NCBI GenBank assembly: GCA_025964775.1
Contig: JAOPYE010000040.1
Span: 124,001-188,000 of the forward strand
Source of the DNA: Marmoricola sp.
GTDB lineage: Bacteria > Actinomycetota > Actinomycetes > Propionibacteriales > Nocardioidaceae
DNA length: 64,000 bases
Direction of reading: 5' to 3'
Shown here: positions 35,599-43,344 of the stretch, in pieces
How positions within the stretch are numbered: position 1 is the stretch's first letter
Layout of the letters: each line of letters starts with the position of its first letter
Notes under the pieces: generated by a model
Told to the model about the DNA's origin: nothing
The model's database searches: none
What the model saw: only the letters and a program-made list of their open reading frames with translations
Position numbers and translations under genes: made by a program

Positions 35599-36780
35599 TC
35601 AGAGAACTTCGCGGCCGCCCATTGCGGTCGGAGCCCATTCGACCGGGAACGCCCTGTCCGCGAATCGTTCCAAGGACATCGCCGAAACTTCGGGATCAGC
35701 GCTTCGCCCCTCAGCGAGATCGGCGAGTATCTCGCCCATGAGGGCCGAGTACTTGAAGCCCTTGCCCGAGTCCCCGGACGCGATGACAACGTTGTCCAGT
35801 CGATCCACGATGAACCAGCCGTCAGGCGAATCGGTCCAGACGCAGACCTGCTCATCGATGAGGCAGACGTCGGGCATCGAGAGATCGTGTCGCGCCCGTG
35901 CGGCCATTGTTGCGGTACGAGCGGAGTTCGGGGTGCGGTCGAGGTCTGTTTCGTCGACTGGCCTGAGAGGCAGGTCCAAGCCGACCTTGTACCCGACCCC
36001 GGGCGTCGGCATCGCGTAGATACCTGCGGCCTGGTCGCTAGGGCCATCGAAGAGACAAGGGAGCGAGTCCAGAGCCGAAGGACGATCGGGATAGCCGACG
36101 TGGATTACCTGTTCGGCAAACGGTTGTACGGGCGTCGTCACCCCGAGCGACGGGAGCAAGTTCTTTGCTCCGGGACCTGCGGCCAGGACAGCAGCGTCCG
36201 CCTGCAAGGTTCGTCCATCGTCGAGCACTATGTGCACTCCGGCCTCGACGCTCTTGATCCCCACGACCTGTCCCATGATGATGTCGCTCGCACCTCGATG
36301 GCGTTCGAAGATCGTGCGGTAGGCGGACAGTGAAGTGGAGGCGAGCACGGCGCCTGCCTCCGGGAGCCACACAGCGTCTCGACCGTCCGATCGCAGGCCT
36401 GGAAAGTAGTCACCGACATCGACTGCGGGAATCTCGATGTGCTGCACTTCCTCGGCGCGAATGCTCTCGAGGAGACGGGCGATCGGGTCGGGTGCGTCGC
36501 GCCACACGAGCCCTTGGCGCTCGTACACGGTCTGCCCTGTGTGCTTCTGGACGCGGTCCATGGCGTCGACGCTTCGACGGCCGAAGCGAGTCGCCGCCCG
36601 GTCAGGATCTGCGACGCGCCATAGGCGAGTAGGTCCGGCGGAGGACGACCAGAGGTTCCCCGGTCCGTAGCGGTCCACCAAGGTGACGGTGTGACCGCGC
36701 CGAGCTAGTTCGGCGGCTGTCGGGAGTCCCCACGCGCCCGCCCCGATCACGATCACGCGCAGAGCGCGATATGTGTTCAT
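35599..36780 (-). CDS. Monomeric sarcosine oxidase-like FAD oxidase
   Basis: 393 residues, DAO family. VIVIGAGAWGLPTAAELARRGH is the FAD-binding GxGxxG (13-18). TRLWR (Arg52), GYKVG (Lys near 265) and GFKYS (Lys343) match the residues that bind the substrate carboxylate and activate oxygen in monomeric sarcosine oxidase. QVCVWTDSPDGWFIVD contains Cys313, equivalent to the covalent flavin Cys. The active-site His following GYKLG in MSOX is Asp here, so the substrate is probably an N-substituted amino acid other than sarcosine. Its start overlaps the stop of the EPSP-synthase gene by 4 bases (operon). Confidence 0.88.
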   Translation of the reverse strand: MNTYRALRVIVIGAGAWGLPTAAELARRGHTVTLVDRYGPGNLWSSSAGPTRLWRVADPDRAATRFGRRSVDAMDRVQKHTGQTVYERQGLVWRDAPDPIARLLESIRAEEVQHIEIPAVDVGDYFPGLRSDGRDAVWLPEAGAVLASTSLSAYRTIFERHRGASDIIMGQVVGIKSVEAGVHIVLDDGRTLQADAAVLAAGPGAKNLLPSLGVTTPVQPFAEQVIHVGYPDRPSALDSLPCLFDGPSDQAAGIYAMPTPGVGYKVGLDLPLRPVDETDLDRTPNSARTATMAARARHDLSMPDVCLIDEQVCVWTDSPDGWFIVDRLDNVVIASGDSGKGFKYSALMGEILADLAEGRSADPEVSAMSLERFADRAFPVEWAPTAMGGREVL

Positions 36781-38108
36781 GATTGATCTCCGTGCTCGGA
36801 TTCGGCGACCAGGGCTTGAGGGGCGCAGCGATTCAAGTCGTCCAGAAAGCCTGGATAACTGGTGCCAACGGCTTGCATCCCGCGGATGGTGGTCCGTCCC
36901 CGCGCGAACAGGCCCGCGATAGTGGCCGCCATGGCGATCCGGTGGTCGCCGCCCGAATCGACCTCGGCGCCGATGAGTTCGGTGCCACCTGTGATCGATA
37001 GTCCGTCGTCGAACTCGGTCACTCCGACACCGAACGCGGCCAGCATCCTGGCAGTGCTGCTAATCCGGTCGGACTCTTTGAAGCGCAGCTCAGTGGCGCC
37101 GCGAATCACAGTTGTTCCGCTTGCCAACGCTGCTGCCACGGCGAGGATCGGGATCTCGTCGATCAGGCCGGGGATCTCATCCGGCTCGATGGTGACGCCA
37201 TGGAGCTCGGCGCCGAGTACCCGTATGGTGCAGCCGCTCTCTGTTGAGGTCGGTTCCTCGACCGAGACCTGAGCCCCCATCCGGAGCAGTACGTCGAGGA
37301 AGCCACGTCGTGCCGGGCCCAGATAGACGTTCTCGATCGTCATGTTGTTTGCCTCGCCAAGTGCGCCGGCCACGATCCAGAACGCAGCCTGTGACGGGTC
37401 TACCGGCACGCGCTCGTCGAGCGCCTTCAATCGAGATGGTCGGAGCCGCACTGTCGTGCCTGAAGTGTGGATATCAGCTCCGCGAGCCAGGAGCATCTCC
37501 TCAGTGTGGGACCGACTGAGCAACTGTTCTCGAACGACCGTCTCGCCGTCGGCCGTAAGGCCCGCCAGGAGAATGGCCGACTTGACCTGCGCTGACGGCA
37601 CAGGCATGTCGTACGACATCGCGCGCAACCGTGTGCCCCGAACGGTGAGCGGTGGAAATCGGCCATTGGCGCGAGCGTCGATCGCGGCGCCCATCTGACG
37701 GAGCGGGACAACGACTCGATCCATCGGTCTGCGATTCACAGAAGCATCGCCGTGCAGGACCGTCAGGGCTGGGAGCCCTGCAGCAACCCCAGCGAGCAGA
37801 CGGATGCCGGTACCCGAATTCCCCGTGTAGACGACGCCGGCGGGTTCGTGGAGTGCCCCGCCGACAACACGGATCGTGTTTCCGTCTCGGGTCAGCTCTG
37901 CACCGAAGGCCGTCAGGGCACGTGCCGTGTGCTCGACGTCGTCTCCGTCGGCAAGGTCGCTGATCACCGATTCCCCGTCCGCTAGCGCAGACAGGATCAA
38001 GGCGCGGTGCGAGATTGACTTGTCGCCGGGAGGAGTCGTCGTGCCGGATACCGACACCGGACCCTCGATGACCGCGGTATTTGGCAATGTATCTTCGGCG
38101 AGGTTCAT
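36777..38108 (-). CDS. aroA: EPSP synthase (3-phosphoshikimate 1-carboxyvinyltransferase) paralogue
   Basis: 443 residues. PGDKSISHRAL (Lys30), TGNSGTGIRLL (95-105), RRPMDRVVVPLRQMGA, PSAQVKSAILLAG, LIDEIP (Asp317), LRFKESDRI and DHRIAMAA give a complete enolpyruvyl transferase active site. It transfers enolpyruvyl from PEP to a hydroxyl, normally of shikimate-3-phosphate. It is not like the usual actinobacterial AroA (which has RPLxPVLxAL) but like the Firmicute/CP4-style form. Unusual residues: SRSHTE for SRDHTE (198-203) and DPSQAAF for DxSSAAF (237-243). Start ATG 38108 keeps the operator region free; the GntR gene is divergent. Confidence 0.88.
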   Translation of the reverse strand: MNLAEDTLPNTAVIEGPVSVSGTTTPPGDKSISHRALILSALADGESVISDLADGDDVEHTARALTAFGAELTRDGNTIRVVGGALHEPAGVVYTGNSGTGIRLLAGVAAGLPALTVLHGDASVNRRPMDRVVVPLRQMGAAIDARANGRFPPLTVRGTRLRAMSYDMPVPSAQVKSAILLAGLTADGETVVREQLLSRSHTEEMLLARGADIHTSGTTVRLRPSRLKALDERVPVDPSQAAFWIVAGALGEANNMTIENVYLGPARRGFLDVLLRMGAQVSVEEPTSTESGCTIRVLGAELHGVTIEPDEIPGLIDEIPILAVAAALASGTTVIRGATELRFKESDRISSTARMLAAFGVGVTEFDDGLSITGGTELIGAEVDSGGDHRIAMAATIAGLFARGRTTIRGMQAVGTSYPGFLDDLNRCAPQALVAESEHGDQS

Positions 38109-38132
38109 CGCAGAGTCAGCGGCCTGTCGTAA

Positions 38133-38157
38133 GATTATGGTTGTATTGTAGATAATC
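38133..38157. promoter_or_regulatory. AT-rich inverted repeat between EPSPS and gntR
   Basis: GATTAT (38133-38138) and ATAATC (38152-38157) are complementary arms around GGTTGTATTGTAG. The site lies between the two divergent starts and shares GAT-T-GT/TTGTA elements with the other island operators, so it is a candidate autoregulatory site of the GntR protein. Confidence 0.45.
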
Positions 38158-38181
38158 CTATCATCCACACTTGGAGTCATC

Positions 38182-38865
38182 GTGTCTGAACCCGTCGGGC
38201 TGTCGCCGCTTCGGCAGGAAAGCACGCCAGTCCTGGTTGCGGACCAACTTCGTTCGCGCATCCTGGACGGAACCTTCGCGCCCGGTGCCCAACTTTCGGA
38301 ACACTCGCTGGCCGAACGGCTGGCCGTGAGCAGAGGCCCGATCCGGGAGGCACTTCAACGCCTCATCCAGGAAGGGCTGCTGCGGAGCGAACGAAACCGA
38401 GGGGTCTTTGTCGTCGAGCTTGGCACCGAGGATGTTCGAGACATCTACCTGGCCAGGGCTGCAGTCGAGAGAACGGCTGCTGCCGTCGTGATCGGTCTGG
38501 ACGACGATGAGGCGATCGGCGCTCTGCAGGAGCGTGTCGAGCAGCTCGCTGCATCGATCGAGGGCTCATGGGCCGAGCTGGCCTCTCGCGACCTCCAGTT
38601 CCACCTGACGTTGGTGTCCGCGGCGAAGAGCGCGAGGTTGGACCGCATGTTCCGCACCCTCGTGGCCGAGACCCAGCTGTGCCTCTTGAGGCTCGAGCCG
38701 TTCTATGCCGGTCGTGAGGAGGTCGTGCGCGAGCACCAGGCCATCACAGACGCGATTCGCGATCGGGACCTCGCACTGGTCGACCGCCTCGTGCTCGAGC
38801 ACATGGAGGTTTCCGCCGCGAGGTTGTCGCCCGTCGTTGCAGAACCGGATCTGCGCGAAGAGTAG
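38182..38865 (+). CDS. GntR-family (FCD) transcriptional regulator of the island
   Basis: 227 residues. N-terminal winged helix (DQLRSRILDGTFAPGAQLSEHSLAERLAVSRGPIREALQRLIQEGLLRSERNRGVFV) and C-terminal FCD ligand domain whose metal-site residues are visible (DLQFHLTLVSAAKS, REHQAITDAIRDRD, LVLEHM). FCD regulators sense small carboxylates or other metabolites. It is divergent from the EPSPS gene. Shared palindromes at the island promoters and the habit of RMM-type loci to carry a GntR gene suggest it controls the whole island. GTG start. Confidence 0.9.
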   Translation: MSEPVGLSPLRQESTPVLVADQLRSRILDGTFAPGAQLSEHSLAERLAVSRGPIREALQRLIQEGLLRSERNRGVFVVELGTEDVRDIYLARAAVERTAAAVVIGLDDDEAIGALQERVEQLAASIEGSWAELASRDLQFHLTLVSAAKSARLDRMFRTLVAETQLCLLRLEPFYAGREEVVREHQAITDAIRDRDLALVDRLVLEHMEVSAARLSPVVAEPDLREE

Positions 38866-38872
38866 GCTTCCT

Positions 38873-38911
38873 GATTGTAAACTGTTGACAATCGGATTCC
38901 CCGTCTATAGG
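38873..38911 (+). promoter_or_regulatory. Promoter and GntR operator of the enolase operon
   Basis: A 21-bp near-palindrome runs from GATTGTAAAC (38873) to TTGACAATC (38893); its reverse strand begins GATTGTCAACAG, the same half-site found at 48678. The sequence TTGACA (38885-38890) in it can serve as -35, with TATAGG (38906-38911) as -10 after 15 bases. A bound regulator would block the -35 box. The enolase start is 40 bases on. Confidence 0.65.
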
Positions 38912-38950
38912 TTTTGAGGACCGTCCTACTCAAACCTCAAATGGGGAGCC

Positions 38951-40237
38951 ATGAACACGCTACGAATCGGTCAGATCTCCGCCCGCGAAGTACTCGACTG
39001 CCGCGGTCTGCCCACGGTGCAGGTCGACCTGGTCCTTGAGGGTGGCCCCCTAGGTCCGGTGATGGGTCGCGCAGACGTCCCCTCCGGTCGGTCGACCGGA
39101 ATCCATGAGGCAGCGGAACTCCGCGACGGTGGGAGTCGATTCGGTGGCTTCGGCGTCCTTGGTGCCGTTGGCGCCGTGCGGGGTGAGATTGCGGCCCATC
39201 TGCTGGGCCGTACCTTCGAGTCGCAGCGCGACCTGGACGCAGCGCTCTGTGAGCTTGATGGCACACCGAACAAGTCGCGCCTGGGTGCCAACGCGATCCT
39301 CGGCGTTTCGCTGGCAGCTGCCCGCGCGGCAGCAGCAGCACGCTCGATGCCGCTGTATCGCTCGCTCAATTCCGACGCCCACATCCTCCCTTTGCCGCTC
39401 GTGAACCTGATCAACGGTGGCAAGCATGCGTCCGGCGAGCTCGACTTCCAGGAGTTCATCGTGATGCCAGTGGGCGCCGGCTCGATGCTCGAGGCGCTCC
39501 AGGTCAGCACCGAGATCAACCTCGTACTCGGCTCGATTCTCCTTCCCCGCTACGGGAAGTCAGCGCTGAACACCGGCGACGAAGGTGGGTACGTGCCGCA
39601 GATCAGCGACCCGCGCGAGGCTCTCGGCCTACTTCACGAAGCCGTCGACAAGGCCGGCTACACGGGCGAGATCGTGTACGCACTCGACGCCGCATCCAGC
39701 CACTTCTACAACAAGGAGTCCGGCATCTATACGGTTGCCGGCAAGGGATACAGCCGTGACCAGCTGATCGAGTTCTACCTCGAACTGATTGAGGACTTCG
39801 GCATCGTCTCGATCGAAGACCCGCTCGACGAGGAGGACTTCGAAGGCTTCGCTGAGCTGACAGAGGCATCCGGGATCCAGATCGTCGGCGATGACCTGTT
39901 CACGACGAACCCCGCACGGCTGGCGCAGGGCCTCGAGGTCGGTGCCGCTAACTCGCTGTTGTGGAAGGTGAACCAGATCGGGACGTTGTCCGAGGCGTTC
40001 GACGCCGCGCGGATGGCAACCGGGGCTGGATACACGGTCGTGGTGTCCGAACGCTCGGGCGAGACCGAGGACCCGATCATTTCCGACCTCGTGGTCGCAC
40101 TGGGCGCTGGTCAGATCAAGACCGGGGCGCCCGTGCGCGGCGAGCGGACGTCGAAGTACAACCGACTGCTCCAGATCGAGGAGGAACTCGGCGCGACCGC
40201 GACCTACCCCGGTCGGAGCTTCCGGAAGCCTGTATGA
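38951..40237 (+). CDS. Divergent enolase-family protein
   Basis: 428 residues, normal enolase length. Metal ligands and catalytic residues are in place: His159, Glu168, Glu211, Asp246, Glu289, Asp314, Lys339, Lys390, and the KTGAPxRxERxxKYNxLLxIEEELG tail. Two active-site loops differ from canonical enolase: the catalytic SGAST loop reads SGRST (Arg47), and SHRSGETED reads SERSGETED (Glu367 for the conserved His). LDSRGNPT is LDCRGLPT. The usual role is 2-phosphoglycerate to PEP; the paired changes suggest an altered or broadened substrate. Overlaps the glycerate kinase gene (ATGA). Confidence 0.9.
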   Translation: MNTLRIGQISAREVLDCRGLPTVQVDLVLEGGPLGPVMGRADVPSGRSTGIHEAAELRDGGSRFGGFGVLGAVGAVRGEIAAHLLGRTFESQRDLDAALCELDGTPNKSRLGANAILGVSLAAARAAAAARSMPLYRSLNSDAHILPLPLVNLINGGKHASGELDFQEFIVMPVGAGSMLEALQVSTEINLVLGSILLPRYGKSALNTGDEGGYVPQISDPREALGLLHEAVDKAGYTGEIVYALDAASSHFYNKESGIYTVAGKGYSRDQLIEFYLELIEDFGIVSIEDPLDEEDFEGFAELTEASGIQIVGDDLFTTNPARLAQGLEVGAANSLLWKVNQIGTLSEAFDAARMATGAGYTVVVSERSGETEDPIISDLVVALGAGQIKTGAPVRGERTSKYNRLLQIEEELGATATYPGRSFRKPV

Positions 40238-41637
40238 GCATCGACCATGGTGAGCTCCGAGCGGACGGCCATGCCGGCCGCTCGGAGTTCCCTACGAGCA
40301 ACGGTCTTACCCACTTGCGCACCACTGCCGTTGAGATTCTCGCTGCGGGCTTGTCCGCAGCGATGCCCGACGAGGGGTTCCTGCGATCCGTGGAGCTGGT
40401 TGACTCGACCCTGTACATCGGCGACAGGCCGTTCATTCTCGACGACTACGACCGCATCTGGTTCGTCGGTGCGGGAAAGGCGACGGCCCTCGTTGCCGCT
40501 GCCGTGTCTGAACTTCTCGGCTCTCGTCTGGCTGGCGGATTGGCCGTCGTCCAGCGTGGAGCCGCCAGGGAAATAGCAGGGATCGAAGTCCTCGAAGCTG
40601 ATCATCCGGTACCCGGGCAACCGAGCTTGGCTGCGGGCCGGCGTCTGATGGAATTCGCCGAAGGCGTCACTGACCGGGACCTGGTGATCACGTCCTTCAC
40701 TGGCGGGTCCTCGGCTCTGGTCTGCTTACCGCCGGCGGGTGTGACGTTCGATTCGAAGCAGCAGCTCCATCGCTTGCTGCTTGCATCCGGAGCTCCGATC
40801 GAGGACATCAATGCTGTCCGCAAGCATGTCTCGGCTTTCAAGGGCGGACGGTTTGCAGCGGCGATGGGTGCCTCGGCAATCATCAACCTGACCATCCCTG
40901 ATGTGACCAGCGGTAGGCCGGACTGCATCACTGACCCAACTGTTCCCGATCTCTCGACTCGGGCTGACGCGATCGCTGTCCTGGTCGGGCGTGGGCTCTG
41001 GGACAAGGTCGATCCGTCGATCAGGGCACACCTTGAAGGTGCCTCGGCGGAGTCTCCGACGCTCGACGACGTCGACATCACGACGCTGATGCTGACCGAC
41101 GGCGAGCGGGCTTGTGCAGCAATGAGCGCCCGTGCCGCGGAGATGGGCCTGACGCCGTACGTCTTCGGCACTCAGATCACCGGTGAGGCTTCCACGGTCG
41201 GCACTCTGCTGGCAGCGCTGGCTTGCGAGACGGCGTCGCACGGGAGGCCGTTCGCCGGGCCTTGTGCCCTGATCGCTGGTGGTGGTGAGACGGTCGTGAC
41301 GCTGCCGTCGAACTTCCCCGGGGCTGAAGGTGGTCCAAACCAGGAGACGGCGTTGGCGTTCGCGGCAGCACTTCAGGCCGAGCCGGTGAGCGTGGCGGCC
41401 GTGTTCATCGACAGCGACGGGTCGGACGGAGGCACCCGTTATGCGGGCGCTGTGGTCGACAGCCGGACGCAGGCCCGCGCTGTCACCCTTGGTCTGGACC
41501 TGGACGATCTACTGAGGAGGCACGAGTCGTCTCGCGCCTTCGATCACCTCGGGGACCTCGTTGTTCTCGGCCCCACCCTTACCAATATCAGCGACCTGTG
41601 GGTCGTGGTTATCGGATCACTGGAAGGCTCACCATGA
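40234..41637 (+). CDS. Glycerate 2-kinase (GckA/TtuD, MOFRL family)
   Basis: 467 residues. An N-terminal GckA domain (VGAGKATALVAAAVSELLG, LEADHPVPGQPSLAAGRRLMEFA, SFTGGSSALVCLPP, NAVRKHVSAFKGGRFAAAM) and C-terminal MOFRL domain (GGGETVVTLP, GGPNQETALAFAAAL, FIDSDGSDGGTRYAGAVVD). It phosphorylates D-glycerate at O2 to give 2-phosphoglycerate, the direct substrate of enolase, whose gene it overlaps by four bases. It also overlaps the downstream oxidoreductase gene by four bases. The pairing points to glycerate as an intermediate of the island's pathway. Confidence 0.9.
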   Translation: MSIDHGELRADGHAGRSEFPTSNGLTHLRTTAVEILAAGLSAAMPDEGFLRSVELVDSTLYIGDRPFILDDYDRIWFVGAGKATALVAAAVSELLGSRLAGGLAVVQRGAAREIAGIEVLEADHPVPGQPSLAAGRRLMEFAEGVTDRDLVITSFTGGSSALVCLPPAGVTFDSKQQLHRLLLASGAPIEDINAVRKHVSAFKGGRFAAAMGASAIINLTIPDVTSGRPDCITDPTVPDLSTRADAIAVLVGRGLWDKVDPSIRAHLEGASAESPTLDDVDITTLMLTDGERACAAMSARAAEMGLTPYVFGTQITGEASTVGTLLAALACETASHGRPFAGPCALIAGGGETVVTLPSNFPGAEGGPNQETALAFAAALQAEPVSVAAVFIDSDGSDGGTRYAGAVVDSRTQARAVTLGLDLDDLLRRHESSRAFDHLGDLVVLGPTLTNISDLWVVVIGSLEGSP

Positions 41638-43268
41638 GTGCAGAAAAGTCCTACGACGCCGTTGTCGTTGGCGCCGGCCACAACGGGCTGGTCGCGGCTT
41701 TCTACCTTGCCCGAGCCGGTTTGCTGCCCTTGGTCGTGGAACGGCGAGACATCGTCGGTGGAGCGTGTGTGACCGAGGAGTTTGCGCCGGGCTATCGCGC
41801 ATCGACGGGTGCCTATGTACTGAGCATGCTGCGGCCGGCCGTTCGGGCCGACATGCGACTGGCGGAACGCGGTGTCGCCACTGACGATGCTGGTCCGTCG
41901 CTGAACATGTTTCCTGACGGCACACGTCTCATGCTTGACGACGACCCTGTCGTCGCTGCCAAGGAGCTCAGTCGGCTCTCGCCCGCGGACAGCAAGGCCC
42001 TGCCGATAGTGGAGGAGCAGCTGATTCGGCTGGCGGAGCTTCTGGTGCCGACCTTCGACCTGACGGCGCCGAACCTTGACAGGATCCGCCGCCGCGACTG
42101 GACGACCTTGAGGACCCTGTTCCGCAACGGTCGCAAGGCGCGTGACGAGCTGGCCGAGGCGGCTTTCCTGATGACCACGTCGGTCGACCAGTACTTGGCT
42201 GAACGATTTGAGTCGCCCTACGTCAGGGCCGCACTGGGTTGGCATGCGATCAACGACAGCCTGGCCGGTCCGTCGACAGGTGGAACTGCCTTCGTGCTCC
42301 TCCATGACCACGTCTCCCACGATCCCGGCGGTGGCATGAGGCGCTGGGGCTTCGTGCGTGGCGGTATGGGCCGCGTCACCGAAGCGATGGCAGAGGCCGC
42401 ACGGGAGGAGGGAGCCGAGATCCGGACCGGAGTTGGGGTCTCCAAGATCCTCTCCCGCAAGACCGCTGAGGGGGTTGTAGTGACCGGCGTCTTGCTCAGT
42501 GACGGGACGCAGGTCGACGTTCCGCTGGTTCTTTCGGGTGCGGACCCGAAGCACACTTTCGGAACCCTGGTCGAAGCTGATCATCTGACCGATGAGTTCC
42601 GAGCACGCGTGGCGGCGATCCGCTGCGTCGGAACGAGCATGAAGATCAACCTCGCTCTGGACAAGCTGCCGCGCGCCTCCGGTGTGGCGACCGTCGGAGA
42701 CGGCGTTCAGGCGTACCACCGGGGGATCGTCGAGATCGGACCTACGCTGGACGTGCTGGACCTGCAGCAGGCCCAGGCCCGTCGCGGCATCCCGGCGGAA
42801 GGTGCGCACATTGAGATGTGCTTCCCGACCGTGCACGACCCGGGTTTGGCGCCCGACGCCCGACACATTGCCACCGTCGACGTGAACTCCCAGCCGTACG
42901 AGCTCGCCGAGGGGAGTTGGGACGACATCAAGGAGAAGGTCGCGGATCGGGTGCTGAGCGAGTTGGAGGGGTACTTCCCCGGCATCTCGGCCTCCGTGCT
43001 GCACCGTCAGGTGCTCTCCCCTCTCGACCTGGAACGGCTTTTCGGGATGACAGGGGGACATGCCCTGCACGGCGACATGGCCCCGGACCAGTTGTTCTTC
43101 AACCGTCCTGTCCGTGGATACGCCGACTACCGCACGCCGATCGCTGGGCTCTATCTGTGCGGAGCCGGAACCCACCCTGGCGGCGGCGTCAGTGGTGCGA
43201 ACGGACGGAACGCTGCTCGAGAAGTCCTCCGCGACATGCCAAGGAAGTCCAAGCGCCGCGCTCGATGA
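41634..43268 (+). CDS. Phytoene-dehydrogenase-like FAD oxidoreductase (PYROXD2 type)
   Basis: 544 residues. YDAVVVGAGHNGLVAAFYLARAGLLPLVVERRDIVGG is the dinucleotide fold, followed by the family ACVTEEFAPGYRASTGAYVLSML; the end IAGLYLCGAGTHPGGGVSGANGRNAAREVL is the FAD-binding C-terminal motif. PYROXD2/CrtI-like proteins outside carotenoid loci oxidise or desaturate varied substrates, often amines. Overlaps the glycerate kinase gene by ATGA. No carotenoid genes are near, so a role in amine or alcohol oxidation in this catabolic operon is more likely (inference). Confidence 0.85.
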   Translation: MSAEKSYDAVVVGAGHNGLVAAFYLARAGLLPLVVERRDIVGGACVTEEFAPGYRASTGAYVLSMLRPAVRADMRLAERGVATDDAGPSLNMFPDGTRLMLDDDPVVAAKELSRLSPADSKALPIVEEQLIRLAELLVPTFDLTAPNLDRIRRRDWTTLRTLFRNGRKARDELAEAAFLMTTSVDQYLAERFESPYVRAALGWHAINDSLAGPSTGGTAFVLLHDHVSHDPGGGMRRWGFVRGGMGRVTEAMAEAAREEGAEIRTGVGVSKILSRKTAEGVVVTGVLLSDGTQVDVPLVLSGADPKHTFGTLVEADHLTDEFRARVAAIRCVGTSMKINLALDKLPRASGVATVGDGVQAYHRGIVEIGPTLDVLDLQQAQARRGIPAEGAHIEMCFPTVHDPGLAPDARHIATVDVNSQPYELAEGSWDDIKEKVADRVLSELEGYFPGISASVLHRQVLSPLDLERLFGMTGGHALHGDMAPDQLFFNRPVRGYADYRTPIAGLYLCGAGTHPGGGVSGANGRNAAREVLRDMPRKSKRRAR

Positions 43269-43344
43269 TCGCCACTAGACCCAACCAGCACCAAGCGTCG
43301 GTCGCGAACAGCGGCCCGCTTCGCACTAGAGACAGGTGAACCCC

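Noticed and set aside
41634-43268. Carotenoid biosynthesis (phytoene desaturase)
   Set aside because: The protein is PYROXD2-like and no phytoene synthase or other carotenoid gene is nearby; it sits in an amine/glycerate operon.
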